Shown: piece by piece, positions 7,373 through 16,349 of the stretch | Layout: each line of letters opens with the position of its first letter | Position numbering within the stretch: the stretch's first letter is position 1 | DNA from: Polaromonas sp. CF318 | GTDB taxonomy: Bacteria; Pseudomonadota; Gammaproteobacteria; Burkholderiales; Burkholderiaceae_C | DNA: 64,000 nt | Reading direction: 5' to 3' | NCBI RefSeq assembly: GCF_000282655.1 | Contig: NZ_AKIV01000061.1 | Span: forward strand, 1 to 64,000 | The notes under the pieces: generated by a model | What the model saw: the letters and a program-made list of their open reading frames with translations, nothing else | Database searches by the model: none | Told to the model about the DNA's origin: nothing | Translations under genes and position numbers: made by a program

Positions 7373-8482
7373 ATGTCAGGGATGGAAATCCCGCCGTCGA
7401 CCGCCGCCGTGCAAAGTCCCCGCAGCCTGCACAGCCCCTACAGCCTGACGCCGGCGCGCGACGCGGCCGCGAGTTTTGCGGAGCTGGAGGAACTCAAGGC
7501 GATCCTGCTGGCGGGCAGCGCACACTTTGAGGTGGACGTGGTGGCCGAGGCGCACACGGCCGGGCCCTCGTTTCCGCTTTACACGGCCAGCATAGGCTCG
7601 GCCGACCCGCAGGCGCCGGCCGTCGGTTTTTTCGGCGGCATCCACGGGCTGGAACGCATAGGCACGCAGTTGATCCTGCATTACCTGCGCGCGCTGCTGT
7701 TCCGCCTGGAGTGGGACGAGCTGCTGCACCGCCAGCTCGAAAAAATTCGGCTGGTTTTCATGCCCATCGTCAACCCGGGCGGCATGTGGGCGCACAAGCG
7801 CGCCAACCCGCAGGGCGTGGACCTGATGCGCAACGCGCCGCAGCGGGCCGAAAGCCAGGTGCCCTTTCTCGCGGGCGGGCAGACCATCAGCCCCCTGCTG
7901 CCCTGGTACTGCGGCCGGCCCGGCGCGCCCATGGAGGCCGAAAGCGCGGCCTTGCTGCGGGTGGTGAGCGAGCAACTCGCCAGCCGCCCCTTCAGCCTGG
8001 CGCTGGACTGCCATTCGGGTTACGGCTTTGACGACAGCTTGTGGTTTCCCTATGCCAAGACGCGCCGGCTGATGGCGCACCTGCCCGAGATGTTCGCGCT
8101 GCGGACCATGCTGGAGCAGTCGCACCCGCACCACGCCTACAGTTTTGAGCCGCAGAGCAACCAGTACCTGCTGCACGGCGACCTCTGGGACCATGCCTAC
8201 GACCACGCGCCGCCGCGCCATGTGTTCCTGCCGATGACGCTGGAGCTGGGCTCCTGGCTGTGGATACGCAAGAACCCGCGCCAGCTGTTTTCGCGGCACG
8301 GCATCTTCAACCCCATGAAGGCGCACCGCACCAAGCGCGTGTTGCGCCGCCATGCGGACTTGCTGGACTTCCTCACACGCGCCGCCTTTGCCGCGCCGAA
8401 CTGGCTGCCCTCGGAGGAGCGGCGCGCACAGCTCGCGCGGCTGGCCACGGCGCACTGGCGGCCCAGGCGGGTGCTCGCATGA
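7373..8482 (+). CDS. M14 family zinc carboxypeptidase/deacylase-like protein
   Basis: The 369-residue protein shows the M14 zinc site: His91 and Glu94 in GGIHGLERIG, and His214 in LDCHSGYG. NPGG at 134-137 and a late LELGSW segment carry the expected conserved positions. There is no signal peptide, so it is cytoplasmic. The group cleaves C-terminal amino acids or acyl groups from peptides or small conjugates. The start is the ATG at 7373 or the in-frame ATG at 7382. Its stop overlaps the next gene's start (ATGA), implying translational coupling with the alpha/beta hydrolase at 8479. Confidence 0.8.
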   Translation: MSGMEIPPSTAAVQSPRSLHSPYSLTPARDAAASFAELEELKAILLAGSAHFEVDVVAEAHTAGPSFPLYTASIGSADPQAPAVGFFGGIHGLERIGTQLILHYLRALLFRLEWDELLHRQLEKIRLVFMPIVNPGGMWAHKRANPQGVDLMRNAPQRAESQVPFLAGGQTISPLLPWYCGRPGAPMEAESAALLRVVSEQLASRPFSLALDCHSGYGFDDSLWFPYAKTRRLMAHLPEMFALRTMLEQSHPHHAYSFEPQSNQYLLHGDLWDHAYDHAPPRHVFLPMTLELGSWLWIRKNPRQLFSRHGIFNPMKAHRTKRVLRRHADLLDFLTRAAFAAPNWLPSEERRAQLARLATAHWRPRRVLA

Positions 8483-9240
8483 GCTGGGTGCTGCTCAGGG
8501 GCCTGACCCGCGAGGCGCGGCATTGGGGCGATTTCGCGGAGCGGCTGGCGCGCGCCTTGCCGGGCTCGGCCAGCGCCGCCACCCGCGTGCTGGCACTGGA
8601 CTTGCCGGGCAACGGTGTGTTCCGCCGCGAAACCTCATCGGCCACAGTGGGTGCCATGGCCGACTTCGCGCGCGGACAGCTGCGCGCGCGCGGGCTTGCG
8701 CCGCCCTACAGCCTGGTGGCGATGTCGCTGGGCGCGATGGTGGCCGCCGACTGGGCACAGCGTTATCCGCAAGAGATCGAACGGCTGGTGCTGGTGAACA
8801 CCAGCATGCGACCGCTGGGCCGCACGAGCGAACGCCTGCGCCCCGGCAACTGGCTGCCGCTGGCGCTGGTGGCGGCGCGCTGGAGCAACGCGGAGCATGC
8901 CGAGCGCGTGATCCACCGCATCACCTGCAACCGCACTACTTCGCTGGAGCAGGACATTGCAGCGTGGACCCGCATCCGCCAGGACGCGCCCGTGAGCATC
9001 GCCAACGCCTGGCGCCAGCTCAAGGCCGCGGCCGCCTTCAGCATGGCCGTGCCGCCGGCCTGCCCGGCCCTGGTGCTGTCGTCGTCGGCCGACCACCTGG
9101 TGCACCCGCGCTGCTCGGCCCGGCTGGCCCAGGCCTGGCAGGCCGCCCACCACGAGCACCCCTGGGCCGGCCACGACCTGCCGCATGACGATGCGGACTG
9201 GGTCTGCAGGCGCATTGCCGACTGGGTCGATGGCGGCTGA
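8479..9240 (+). CDS. alpha/beta hydrolase
   Basis: The 253-residue single-domain hydrolase has its nucleophile Ser83 in VAMSLGAMVAADW, where the usual G-x-S-x-G is relaxed to A-M-S-L-G. It has an acid-bearing loop SSADHLVHP and a C-terminal His in AGHDLPHDDADWV. The early RGLTREARHWGDFAERL and LDLPGNG segments fit the HG-loop and strand beta4 of BioH/MhpC-like enzymes. The start overlaps the M14 gene stop by ATGA. The pair may act in sequence on the same unknown ester or amide substrate. Confidence 0.8.
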   Translation: MSWVLLRGLTREARHWGDFAERLARALPGSASAATRVLALDLPGNGVFRRETSSATVGAMADFARGQLRARGLAPPYSLVAMSLGAMVAADWAQRYPQEIERLVLVNTSMRPLGRTSERLRPGNWLPLALVAARWSNAEHAERVIHRITCNRTTSLEQDIAAWTRIRQDAPVSIANAWRQLKAAAAFSMAVPPACPALVLSSSADHLVHPRCSARLAQAWQAAHHEHPWAGHDLPHDDADWVCRRIADWVDGG

Positions 9241-9366
9241 ACCGGCGCCCTTTACATTCAGCTGTCAACGCTTTCCTTGGTGCCAGACCGGGTTTTGCCG
9301 GCCCGGGCCGGCGCGGCCAGGCGACTCGGGCAGAATATTGCCTTGTCTATACAAGACACGCCCGCC

Positions 9367-9780
9367 ATGAAGAATCCTTCCCCTCCCGAGATCCAGCCCG
9401 CCGGGCCGCAGCCAGCTGATGGCGGCCAGGCCGCCGCCGCGCCGACGCGCAACAAGCGCATGTGGGCGCTGGCGCTGGGCACGGCGGCGCTCTGGAACCT
9501 GGACCCGGCCTTTGGCGAAATGGCTGAGATGATTGGCATGATCGCCTGCGCCGGCAACAAGACCCTGGCCAAGGACGCCATCGCCCAGATGCGCAGCAAG
9601 GCCGACACCCTGCGCGCGCAGATCCCGCCCCTGCCCGCCAGCGCCTTGACCAAGGTGGTGCGGCGCGCCGAAGCCGCCTGCGGCGCGGTGCTCGACAAGG
9701 GTGTACGCGTCAAGGAAGTTCAGGCCAGCTGGGACCATTTTGTGGCCTGCGTGCGCGCCTTGCCGGACAAGCACCGCTAG
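9367..9780 (+). CDS. hypothetical protein (137 aa)
   Basis: The N-terminus is a Pro/Ala-rich, disordered 30-residue stretch. A hydrophobic segment with Trp (RMWALALGTAALWNLDPAFG, about 30-50) and a helical, Cys-containing C-terminal part follow. I recognise no family. Normal codon use and the isolated position between a hydrolase and a convergent MocR gene support a real gene. Cys65, Cys104 and Cys129 might form disulphides or bind metal, but that is speculation. Confidence 0.5.
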   Translation: MKNPSPPEIQPAGPQPADGGQAAAAPTRNKRMWALALGTAALWNLDPAFGEMAEMIGMIACAGNKTLAKDAIAQMRSKADTLRAQIPPLPASALTKVVRRAEAACGAVLDKGVRVKEVQASWDHFVACVRALPDKHR

Positions 9781-9795
9781 GCAAGCCGCCAACGC

Positions 9796-11250
9796 TCAGT
9801 TTGCGGCCTCTGTGTAGGGGCTCTGCCGCCGCGCCAGCATTCCCAGGCCCTGCATCGCCGCCTCAAAACGCTCGCTCCACGGATGGCCGTAATTGAGCCG
9901 CAGGCAGTGCCGGAAGTTGCGCCGCGCTGAAAACACCGGGCCCGGCGCCACGCCTATGCCCAGCTCCAGCGCCGCCTGGTGCAGAGCCAGCGCGTCAAAA
10001 CCCTCGGCGAATTCCACCCACACAAAATAGCCGCCCGCGGGGCGCGACACACGCACGTCCGGCGGGAAATGGCGGGCGATGGCGGCCAGCAGGCTGGAGA
10101 GCTGCGACTCCATCGCATGCCGCAGCTTGCGCAGGTGTTTGTCGTAGCCGCCGTGCTGCAAGTAGTCGGCGATCGCCATCTGCGCGGGCAGGCTGGCCGA
10201 CAGCGTGGTCATCAGCCTGAGCCGCTCTATCTGCTGGCCGAAGCGCCCGGGCGACACCCAGCCCACGCGGTAGCCGGGCGCCAGCGTCTTGCTAAAAGAG
10301 CTGCAGTGCATCACCAGGCCCTTGCGGTCAAAGGCCTTGGCCGGCAGCAAGCCGCGGTGGCCGAAATACAGCTCGGCGTACACGTCGTCCTCAATCAGCG
10401 GAATGTCATGGGCCGCCAGCAGTGCGACCAGGGCCTTCTTTTTCTCCAGCGACAGGCTGGCGCCGGTGGGGTTCTGGAAAGAGGTCATGAACCAGCAGGC
10501 CTTGACCGGGTGGCGCTGCAGCGCGTCGGCCAGCGCCGCCAGGTCCAGGCCATCCTGCGGGTGCACCGGAATTTCCAGCGCTTTCATCTTGAGCCGCTCC
10601 AGCGCCTGCAGGCTGGCGTAAAAGCCGGGCGACTCCACCGCGACCAGGTCGCCGGGCTGGGCCACGGCCGCCAGGCACAGGTTCAGCGCCTCCAGCGCGC
10701 CATGCGTGACGATCAGTTCCTCGGCCGGTTGCGCCAGCCCCAGGCCCAGGTAGCGCAGTGCGATCTGCCGGCGCAGGCCCTCGTCGCCGCGCGGCAGGCT
10801 GGCCACGGTGTCCGGCCCCTGGATAAAACGCGCGCTGCGGGCCAGCGACTTGCCCAGCCGCTGCAGCGGAAACAGCCCCGGCGCCGGGAAGGCCGAGCCC
10901 AGCGGCGTGATGGCCGGGTCCTGCGCCGCGCCCAGCACCGAGAACACCAGCTCGCTGACATCAGGCCGCGGCGCCACCCGGGCCGACTTGCCGGCCCGGC
11001 CATCGGCCGCGCCACGCGCCGGCGCCGCCAGCTGCTGCATGGCTGAGGCCGTCACGTAATAACCCGAGCGCGGCTGCGCGCGCACCAGGCCTTTTTCTTC
11101 CAGCCGGTAATAGGCCTTGAAGGCGGTGGAGGCGCTCAGGCCGTGCTGCGCCGTGATCGTGCGTATTGACGGCAGGCGCGTGCCGGGGGCCAGGCGCCCG
11201 TTGCGGATGTCGGCGGCCAGCAGTTCGACCAGTTGTTCGTAGCGCTTCAT
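9796..11250 (-). CDS. MocR-type GntR regulator with aminotransferase domain
   Basis: The 484-residue protein fuses a GntR winged helix (residues 1-70, with PGTRLPSIRTITAQHGLSAS) to a fold-type I aminotransferase domain. That domain carries NPTG at 260-263, EDDVYAE at 287-293 and the PLP lysine Lys321 in SSFSKTLAPGYRVGW. MocR proteins sense PLP-bound metabolites and usually activate a divergent gene. Here the divergent genes are the two cytochromes c from 11394. Direct repeats of ATCTGATA in the shared region may be its sites. Confidence 0.92.
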   Translation of the reverse strand: MKRYEQLVELLAADIRNGRLAPGTRLPSIRTITAQHGLSASTAFKAYYRLEEKGLVRAQPRSGYYVTASAMQQLAAPARGAADGRAGKSARVAPRPDVSELVFSVLGAAQDPAITPLGSAFPAPGLFPLQRLGKSLARSARFIQGPDTVASLPRGDEGLRRQIALRYLGLGLAQPAEELIVTHGALEALNLCLAAVAQPGDLVAVESPGFYASLQALERLKMKALEIPVHPQDGLDLAALADALQRHPVKACWFMTSFQNPTGASLSLEKKKALVALLAAHDIPLIEDDVYAELYFGHRGLLPAKAFDRKGLVMHCSSFSKTLAPGYRVGWVSPGRFGQQIERLRLMTTLSASLPAQMAIADYLQHGGYDKHLRKLRHAMESQLSSLLAAIARHFPPDVRVSRPAGGYFVWVEFAEGFDALALHQAALELGIGVAPGPVFSARRNFRHCLRLNYGHPWSERFEAAMQGLGMLARRQSPYTEAAN

Positions 11251-11295
11251 GAAATGCGTATGGGGGGCGCCCGGCTTGAGTCCGGCCAGCGCCCA

Positions 11296-11343
11296 ATCTG
11301 ATATCGCAATTTTCCGCTGTTTTTCATCTGATACGCTTTTTTC
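11296..11343. promoter_or_regulatory. direct repeats ATCTGATA, candidate MocR sites
   Basis: ATCTGATA occurs at 11296-11303 and again at 11336-11343, 40 bp apart (about four helical turns), in the AT-rich part of the region between the MocR gene and the cytochrome genes. MocR regulators typically bind direct repeats on one face of the helix, so these are the natural candidates. There is no experimental support. Confidence 0.4.
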
Positions 11344-11393
11344 ATCGGCAACTGATGCTTACGCGGACTGACCATGTGGGGCATGATCCCCTC

Positions 11394-12158
11394 ATGCATG
11401 AGACCTGTTCTGGATATTCTTGGCTGCGCGCGTTGGCCCGGCATGCGCTGCCGGCCGCCCTGGCCTGGGTAGCGGCCGGCACCGCCGTGGCCGCGCCGCC
11501 TCCCTTTGAAGACAGCATCGCCCAGCGCGCCATGGCCTGCACCGCCTGCCATGGGCCGCAAGGCCGGGCCGCGCCCGACGGCTACTACCCGCGCCTGGCC
11601 GGCAAGCCGGCCGGTTACCTCTACAACCAGTTGCTCAACTTCCGCGACGGGCGCCGCCACTACGGCCTCATGACGCAGCTGATTGAGCCGCTGAGCGACG
11701 CCTACCTGATGGAGATCGCCACGTATTTTTCGCAGCTCGAAGTGCCCTACCCCGCGCCCCTGCCCGCCGCCGCCGCGCCCGAGGTGCTGCGCCACGGCCG
11801 CCAGCTGGTGCTGGAAGGCGATGCCGCGCGCCAGTTGCCGGCCTGTGTGCAATGCCACGGCAAGGCCATGACCGGCGTGGCGCCCGGCATCCCCGGCCTG
11901 CTGGGCCTGCCGCGCGACTACCTCAATGCACAGCTGGGCGCCTGGAAGGCCGGCCAGCGCCGCGCGCACGCGCCCGACTGCATGAAGGAGGTGGTGGCGC
12001 GCCTGACCCTGGAAGACATCAATGCCGTGGCCAGCTGGGCGGCCGCGCAGCCCCTGCCCGCCAGCACCAAGCCCGCAACCAGCCTGCCGCCACTCCCCCC
12101 GGGCGCAAGCGCCATCACCTGCGGCAGCGCGCCCGCGCCCACGAAGGCGCAAAAATGA
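11394..12158 (+). CDS. diheme cytochrome c (cytochrome c4-like)
   Basis: The 254-residue product has a signal peptide (residues 1-33, ending AVAA) and two heme-binding motifs, CTACH at 49-53 and CVQCH at 151-155. That is the tandem arrangement of cytochrome c4-type proteins. The ATG at 11394 places the signal peptide correctly; an upstream in-frame ATG at 11355 would add 13 residues. The gene overlaps the next cytochrome gene by ATGA, so the two are co-translated. Both are exported, and they probably form one periplasmic or membrane electron-transfer module. The oxidised substrate enzyme is not encoded here. Confidence 0.87.
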   Translation: MHETCSGYSWLRALARHALPAALAWVAAGTAVAAPPPFEDSIAQRAMACTACHGPQGRAAPDGYYPRLAGKPAGYLYNQLLNFRDGRRHYGLMTQLIEPLSDAYLMEIATYFSQLEVPYPAPLPAAAAPEVLRHGRQLVLEGDAARQLPACVQCHGKAMTGVAPGIPGLLGLPRDYLNAQLGAWKAGQRRAHAPDCMKEVVARLTLEDINAVASWAAAQPLPASTKPATSLPPLPPGASAITCGSAPAPTKAQK

Positions 12159-13441
12159 AAAAAGCCTTGAAATTTGTCCTCATCCTGGCGCTGCTCGCCG
12201 CGGGCGCCGGCGCGCTGGTCTGGGCCCTCAATGTGCGCGACGAGGTCGACGTGAAGGCGCCGGTGGCCAACGCCGCGCCCAGCGACGGGCTAATCGCGCG
12301 CGGTGCCTACCTGGCGCGGGCCGGCAATTGCCAGGCCTGCCACACCGCGCAGGGCGGTCAGGCCTATGCGGGCGGGCGCGGCATCGCCACACCCTTCGGA
12401 ACGGTCTTCACCTCCAACCTCACGCCCGACGACAAGACCGGCATAGGCGGCTGGTCGGCCGCCCATTTCTGGCGCGCCATGCACAACGGCCGCTCCAGGG
12501 ACGGCCGGCTACTCTACCCGGCCTTTCCCTATACCAGCTACACCCAGGTCACGCGCGAGGACTCGGACGCGCTGTACGCCTACCTGCGCAGCCTGCCCCC
12601 GGTGGTTGCGCCCAACCTGCCGCATGCACTGCGCTTTCCCTACCAGTCGCAGGCCGCGCTGGCGGTGTGGCGCGCGCTGTTCTTCAGCCCCGGCGTGTAT
12701 GAGCCCGACGCCGCGCGCGGCGCCGAATGGAACCGCGGCGCCTACCTGGTCAAGGGCCTGGGCCACTGCGCGGCCTGCCACACGGCGCGCAACGCGCTGG
12801 GCGGCAGCGACCAGGGCCTGGACCTGGCCGGCGGCCTGATCCCCATGCAGAACTGGTACGCGCCCTCCCTGGCCTCGCCCTATGAGGCGGGCGTGGGCGA
12901 CTGGGACAAACAGCACATCGTGAGCCTCCTGAAAAACGGCGTGTCACCGCGCGCCTCGGTCACCGGCCCCATGGCCGAAGTCGTGCAGCGCAGCACCCAG
13001 TATTTAAGCGACGCCGACCTGGGCGCAATGGCGCAGTTCCTCAAAGAATTGCCCCCTTCGCAGACAGCGCCCCCCGAGCCGGCCGCCATCAAGACACAGG
13101 GTGAGTCGGTGCAACGCGCCGCCAAGCTCTACGAGCAGCACTGCGCCCAGTGCCACGGCGCCAAAGGCGAAGGCATCGCCAATGCCTACCCGGCGCTGGC
13201 CGGCAACCGCGCCGTCACCATGGGCCAGGCCTCCAACCTCGTGCAGATCGTGCTCAACGGCGGCTACGCACCGGCGACTGAAGGCAACCCGCGGCCCTTC
13301 GGCATGCCGCCTTTTGTGCTGGTCCTCAATGACGCCGACATGGGGCTGGTGCTCACGCACATACGCCAGTCCTGGGGCAACCGGGCGAGTGAGATCACGC
13401 CGCTGGAGGTGAACCGGATACGGGCGAGTTCCAAGCAGTGA
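12155..13441 (+). CDS. triheme membrane-anchored cytochrome c (AdhB-like)
   Basis: The 428-residue protein begins with an uncleaved-type N-terminal anchor (residues 4-25) and has three heme c motifs: CQACH at 59-63, CAACH at 205-209 and CAQCH at 330-334. This matches the cytochrome c subunit of alcohol, gluconate or sorbitol dehydrogenase complexes, which passes electrons to quinone or oxidase. The catalytic flavoprotein or quinoprotein subunit is missing from this locus. Translation is coupled to the upstream diheme cytochrome. The last bases overlap a partial copy of the post-stop repeat that belongs to the convergent MFS gene. Confidence 0.87.
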   Translation: MKKALKFVLILALLAAGAGALVWALNVRDEVDVKAPVANAAPSDGLIARGAYLARAGNCQACHTAQGGQAYAGGRGIATPFGTVFTSNLTPDDKTGIGGWSAAHFWRAMHNGRSRDGRLLYPAFPYTSYTQVTREDSDALYAYLRSLPPVVAPNLPHALRFPYQSQAALAVWRALFFSPGVYEPDAARGAEWNRGAYLVKGLGHCAACHTARNALGGSDQGLDLAGGLIPMQNWYAPSLASPYEAGVGDWDKQHIVSLLKNGVSPRASVTGPMAEVVQRSTQYLSDADLGAMAQFLKELPPSQTAPPEPAAIKTQGESVQRAAKLYEQHCAQCHGAKGEGIANAYPALAGNRAVTMGQASNLVQIVLNGGYAPATEGNPRPFGMPPFVLVLNDADMGLVLTHIRQSWGNRASEITPLEVNRIRASSKQ

Positions 13442-13454
13442 GCGACCGTGGAGG
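13433..13454 (-). repeat. possible truncated copy of the post-stop repeat
   Basis: On the minus strand, directly after the MFS stop, the sequence reads CTCCACGGTCGCTCACTGC. This closely resembles the head of the dispersed element (CCCCCACGTTCGCTCACTGC in the 37.3 kb copy). The rest of the element is absent because the convergent cytochrome gene occupies the space. It could be a degenerate copy or chance. Confidence 0.35.
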
Positions 13455-14699
13455 CTATTTAGTCACCATGCGGTCGCGGCGCGACAGCGACGGAAACATC
13501 CTGAACCAGGCCGCCGCCACCAGCAGCGTGCCCACGCCGCCGGCCACCACCGAGCCCACCGGCCCCAACAAGGCAGCCGTGGCACCGGATTCAAATTCGC
13601 CCAACTGGTTGGAAGCGCCTATGAACACCGAATTCACGGCGCTGACGCGGCCTCGCATCTCGTTGGGGGTTTCGATCTGCACCAGGGTCTGGCGCACCAC
13701 CACGCTGACCATGTCGGCCCCGCCCGAGATGGCGAGCACGGCCAGCGACAGCGCAAAGCTGGTGGACAGGCCGAACACCACCATGCAGACACCGTAGACC
13801 GCCACCGCCGACAGCATGGTCGGCCCGACGCGGCGCTCCAGCGGCCAGCGCGTGAGCAGCGCCGACATCAGCAAGGCGCCCGCGGCGGGCGCACCGCGCA
13901 GCAGGCCCAGGCCCCAGGGGCCGACGTGCAGGATGTCCTTGGCAAACATGGGCAGCAGCGCGGTGGCGCCGCCCAGCAGCACGGCAAACAGGTCCAGTGA
14001 GACGGCGCCCAGCAGGGCCTTGCGCTGCCAGACGAACTCCACGCCGGCCAGCAGCGTGCGCAGGGTCACCGGCTCGCGCGGCGGCGGCGCGTGATCGTAG
14101 CGCAGCGCGGCAATCAGCCCGCAGCCGGTGGCGAACAGAAAGGCGCAGGTGGCATACACCGCCGTGGCACCGGCCACAAAAATCACGCCGCCCAGTGCCG
14201 GCCCGCCTATGATCGCCGCCTGCATGCCGGCTGAGCTGAAGGCCATGGCGCGCGGCAGCATGGCCGGCGGCACCAGCACCGGGGTGAGCGCCTGCTGCGC
14301 CGGCATCTGAAAGGCGCGGGCCACACCCAGCAGGACCGACACCGCGAGCAGCAATTCGCGTGAAGCCCAGCTGTGGTGGACCTCCCCTATTTGCCAGCCC
14401 TGCGTGGCCGCTACCAGGATCACCGCCACCGTGGCCTGCGTGACCAGGCAACCGGCGATGATGCGGCCGCGGTGCACCCTGTCTGCCACATGGCCCGCCA
14501 CCAGCGTGAGCAGCAGCGCCGGCATGAACTGGTACAGGCCCACCAGGCCCAGGTCCCAGGCGCTGCCGGTCAGCTCGTACATCTGCCAGCCCACGGCCAC
14601 CATCAGCATCTGGCTGCCCGTAGCGCCGAAAATTCGTGCGAACCACATGCGCATGTAGGCGCGCTGGCGGGTCAGTTCTTTAAAGGTGTGTGTCGGCAT
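13455..14699 (-). CDS. MFS transporter (EntS/DUF894-like exporter)
   Basis: The 414-residue polytopic protein has about 12 hydrophobic segments. The first cytoplasmic-loop motif is GHVADRVHRGRIIAGC, and a second, degenerate loop is near residue 250. It opens FKELTRQRAYMRMWFARIFGATGSQM and is most like the EntS-type exporters formerly called DUF894. The substrate is unknown. It is convergent with the cytochrome genes and divergent from ndh. The product should sit in the inner membrane. Confidence 0.86.
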   Translation of the reverse strand: MPTHTFKELTRQRAYMRMWFARIFGATGSQMLMVAVGWQMYELTGSAWDLGLVGLYQFMPALLLTLVAGHVADRVHRGRIIAGCLVTQATVAVILVAATQGWQIGEVHHSWASRELLLAVSVLLGVARAFQMPAQQALTPVLVPPAMLPRAMAFSSAGMQAAIIGGPALGGVIFVAGATAVYATCAFLFATGCGLIAALRYDHAPPPREPVTLRTLLAGVEFVWQRKALLGAVSLDLFAVLLGGATALLPMFAKDILHVGPWGLGLLRGAPAAGALLMSALLTRWPLERRVGPTMLSAVAVYGVCMVVFGLSTSFALSLAVLAISGGADMVSVVVRQTLVQIETPNEMRGRVSAVNSVFIGASNQLGEFESGATAALLGPVGSVVAGGVGTLLVAAAWFRMFPSLSRRDRMVTK

Positions 14700-14839
14700 G
14701 CGGGCGCCAAGCTTAACAGCGGCATGTCAACACGGCGGATCAGGGGATATTGAAGGGTGCCGGCCTGAGCCGCGGGCAGACGCCCTCGCCCGCCAGTTAA
14801 CATGGAGGCATAAAAAAGAGCAACACCCCAGGAGGTTTT

Positions 14840-16162
14840 ATGCATCGCATCGTCATCGTTGGAGGGGGCGCCGGAGGACTGGCGCTGGCTACGCAGCTGG
14901 GCAAGCGCCTGGGCAAAAAAGGCCTGGCCGAAATCACCCTGGTCGACGCCGCCCGCACCCATGTCTGGAAACCCCTGCTGCACCAGCTGGCCGCCGGCAG
15001 CTTCGACACCCATGCCGAGGAAATCGAATACCTGGCGCAGGCGCGCTGGAACCACTTCAAGTTCCGCCTGGGCAGCCTCACCGGCGTGGACCGGCAGAAC
15101 AAGACGGTGCAACTGGCCGCCAGCCATGACGAGGCCGGCCGCGAGATCACGCCGGCCCAGCAGCTGGCCTACGACACCCTGGTGATTGCCGTGGGCAGCC
15201 AGACCAATGATTTCGGCACGCCCGGCGCGGCCGAACACACCATCAAGCTGGACAGCCCGCAGGCAGCCAAGCGCTTTAACGACAGGCTGATCAACGCCTG
15301 CCTGCGCGCCCAGACCGTGCCGCGCATGGCCGGCAGCGGTCGCCTGACGGTGGCCATCGTGGGCGGCGGCGCGACCGGCGTCGAGCTGGCCGCCGAGCTG
15401 CATGCCGCGGCGCGGGTGCTGGCCAACTACGGCTTCGACCACATCCATCCCGAAAAAGACCTGCAGATCGTGCTGGTGGAAGCCGCGCCGCGCCTCTTGG
15501 CCCAACTGCCCGAGCGCCTCAGCGAATCGGCCATGCGCGAGCTGCGCAAGCTGGCCATCGAGGTGCACACCAATGAAAAAGTGATCGAGGTCACCGCCGA
15601 CAGCCTGAAAATGGCCAGCGGCAAGGTGGTGCCCGCCAGCATCACGGTGTGGGCCGCCGGCGTGAAGGCCGCGGACTTTTTGCGCAGCCTGGGCGGCACA
15701 CCCGAAGGCGGCGAAGCGCTGGAGACCAGCAAGCTCAACCAGTTGATGGTCAACGGCAACCTGCAAACCACGCACGACGCGAACATTTACGCTTTCGGCG
15801 ACTGCGCCGCCTGCCAGCAGCCCGACGGCACCTGGGTGCCGCCGCGCGCGCAGGCCGCCTACCAGCAGGCCATGTACCTGGCGCGCTCGTTGCAAGACCT
15901 GATCGCCGGCAAGCCGGTCGCGCCCTTTGTGTTCAAGGACCAGGGTTCACTGGTGTCGCTGTCCGAGTATTCCTCGGTCGGCAGCCTGATGGGCAGCCTG
16001 ACCAAAGGCAGCTTTTTCATCGAGGGCCAGCTGGCCAAGTTCATGTACTGGGGCCTGCACAAGCAGCACCAGCTGGCCTTGGGCGGCTTCAAGAAAACGG
16101 CCTTGATCACGCTGTCCGAAATGCTGGACCGCACCCACCGCCCGCGCATCAAGTTGCACTGA
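14840..16162 (+). CDS. ndh: type II NADH dehydrogenase
   Basis: The 440-residue flavoprotein oxidises NADH and reduces quinone without pumping protons. It has an N-terminal FAD Rossmann motif (IVIVGGGAGGLALA, residues 4-17), a central NADH-binding motif (VAIVGGGATGVELAAEL, about 172-188) and the FAD-contacting YAFGDCA near residue 317. The C-terminal amphipathic region (about 390-440) matches the membrane-binding tail of Ndh. A GGAGG ribosome site precedes the ATG. It is followed by small genes that may share its transcript. Confidence 0.93.
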   Translation: MHRIVIVGGGAGGLALATQLGKRLGKKGLAEITLVDAARTHVWKPLLHQLAAGSFDTHAEEIEYLAQARWNHFKFRLGSLTGVDRQNKTVQLAASHDEAGREITPAQQLAYDTLVIAVGSQTNDFGTPGAAEHTIKLDSPQAAKRFNDRLINACLRAQTVPRMAGSGRLTVAIVGGGATGVELAAELHAAARVLANYGFDHIHPEKDLQIVLVEAAPRLLAQLPERLSESAMRELRKLAIEVHTNEKVIEVTADSLKMASGKVVPASITVWAAGVKAADFLRSLGGTPEGGEALETSKLNQLMVNGNLQTTHDANIYAFGDCAACQQPDGTWVPPRAQAAYQQAMYLARSLQDLIAGKPVAPFVFKDQGSLVSLSEYSSVGSLMGSLTKGSFFIEGQLAKFMYWGLHKQHQLALGGFKKTALITLSEMLDRTHRPRIKLH

Positions 16163-16202
16163 TAATCAGGGTTCGTCACTCATCAACTCATCGGAGCACA
16201 CC

Positions 16203-16346
16203 ATGGCAAAAGGACAACAAAACAGCAACAAGATGGTCAAAAAGCCCAAGAAGGACAGCTCGCCGCCCAAGCCGGTCTCACCCGACGCGGTGCGCCCGAC
16301 CATCGTCACGCAGGTGATCCCGCGCGGCAAGATCAAGGACAAATAA
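16203..16346 (+). CDS. small basic hypothetical protein (47 aa)
   Basis: This frame encodes a lysine-rich 47-residue peptide that opens MAKGQQNSNKMVKKPKKDSS and ends RPTIVTQVIPRGKIKDK. It starts 41 bp after ndh, and GGAGCA lies just ahead of the ATG. The next gene begins 4 bp after its stop, so it sits in tight operon spacing. No known domain is seen. The charge suggests nucleic-acid or ribosome contact, but that is a guess. Confidence 0.6.
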   Translation: MAKGQQNSNKMVKKPKKDSSPPKPVSPDAVRPTIVTQVIPRGKIKDK

Positions 16347-16349
16347 GCC

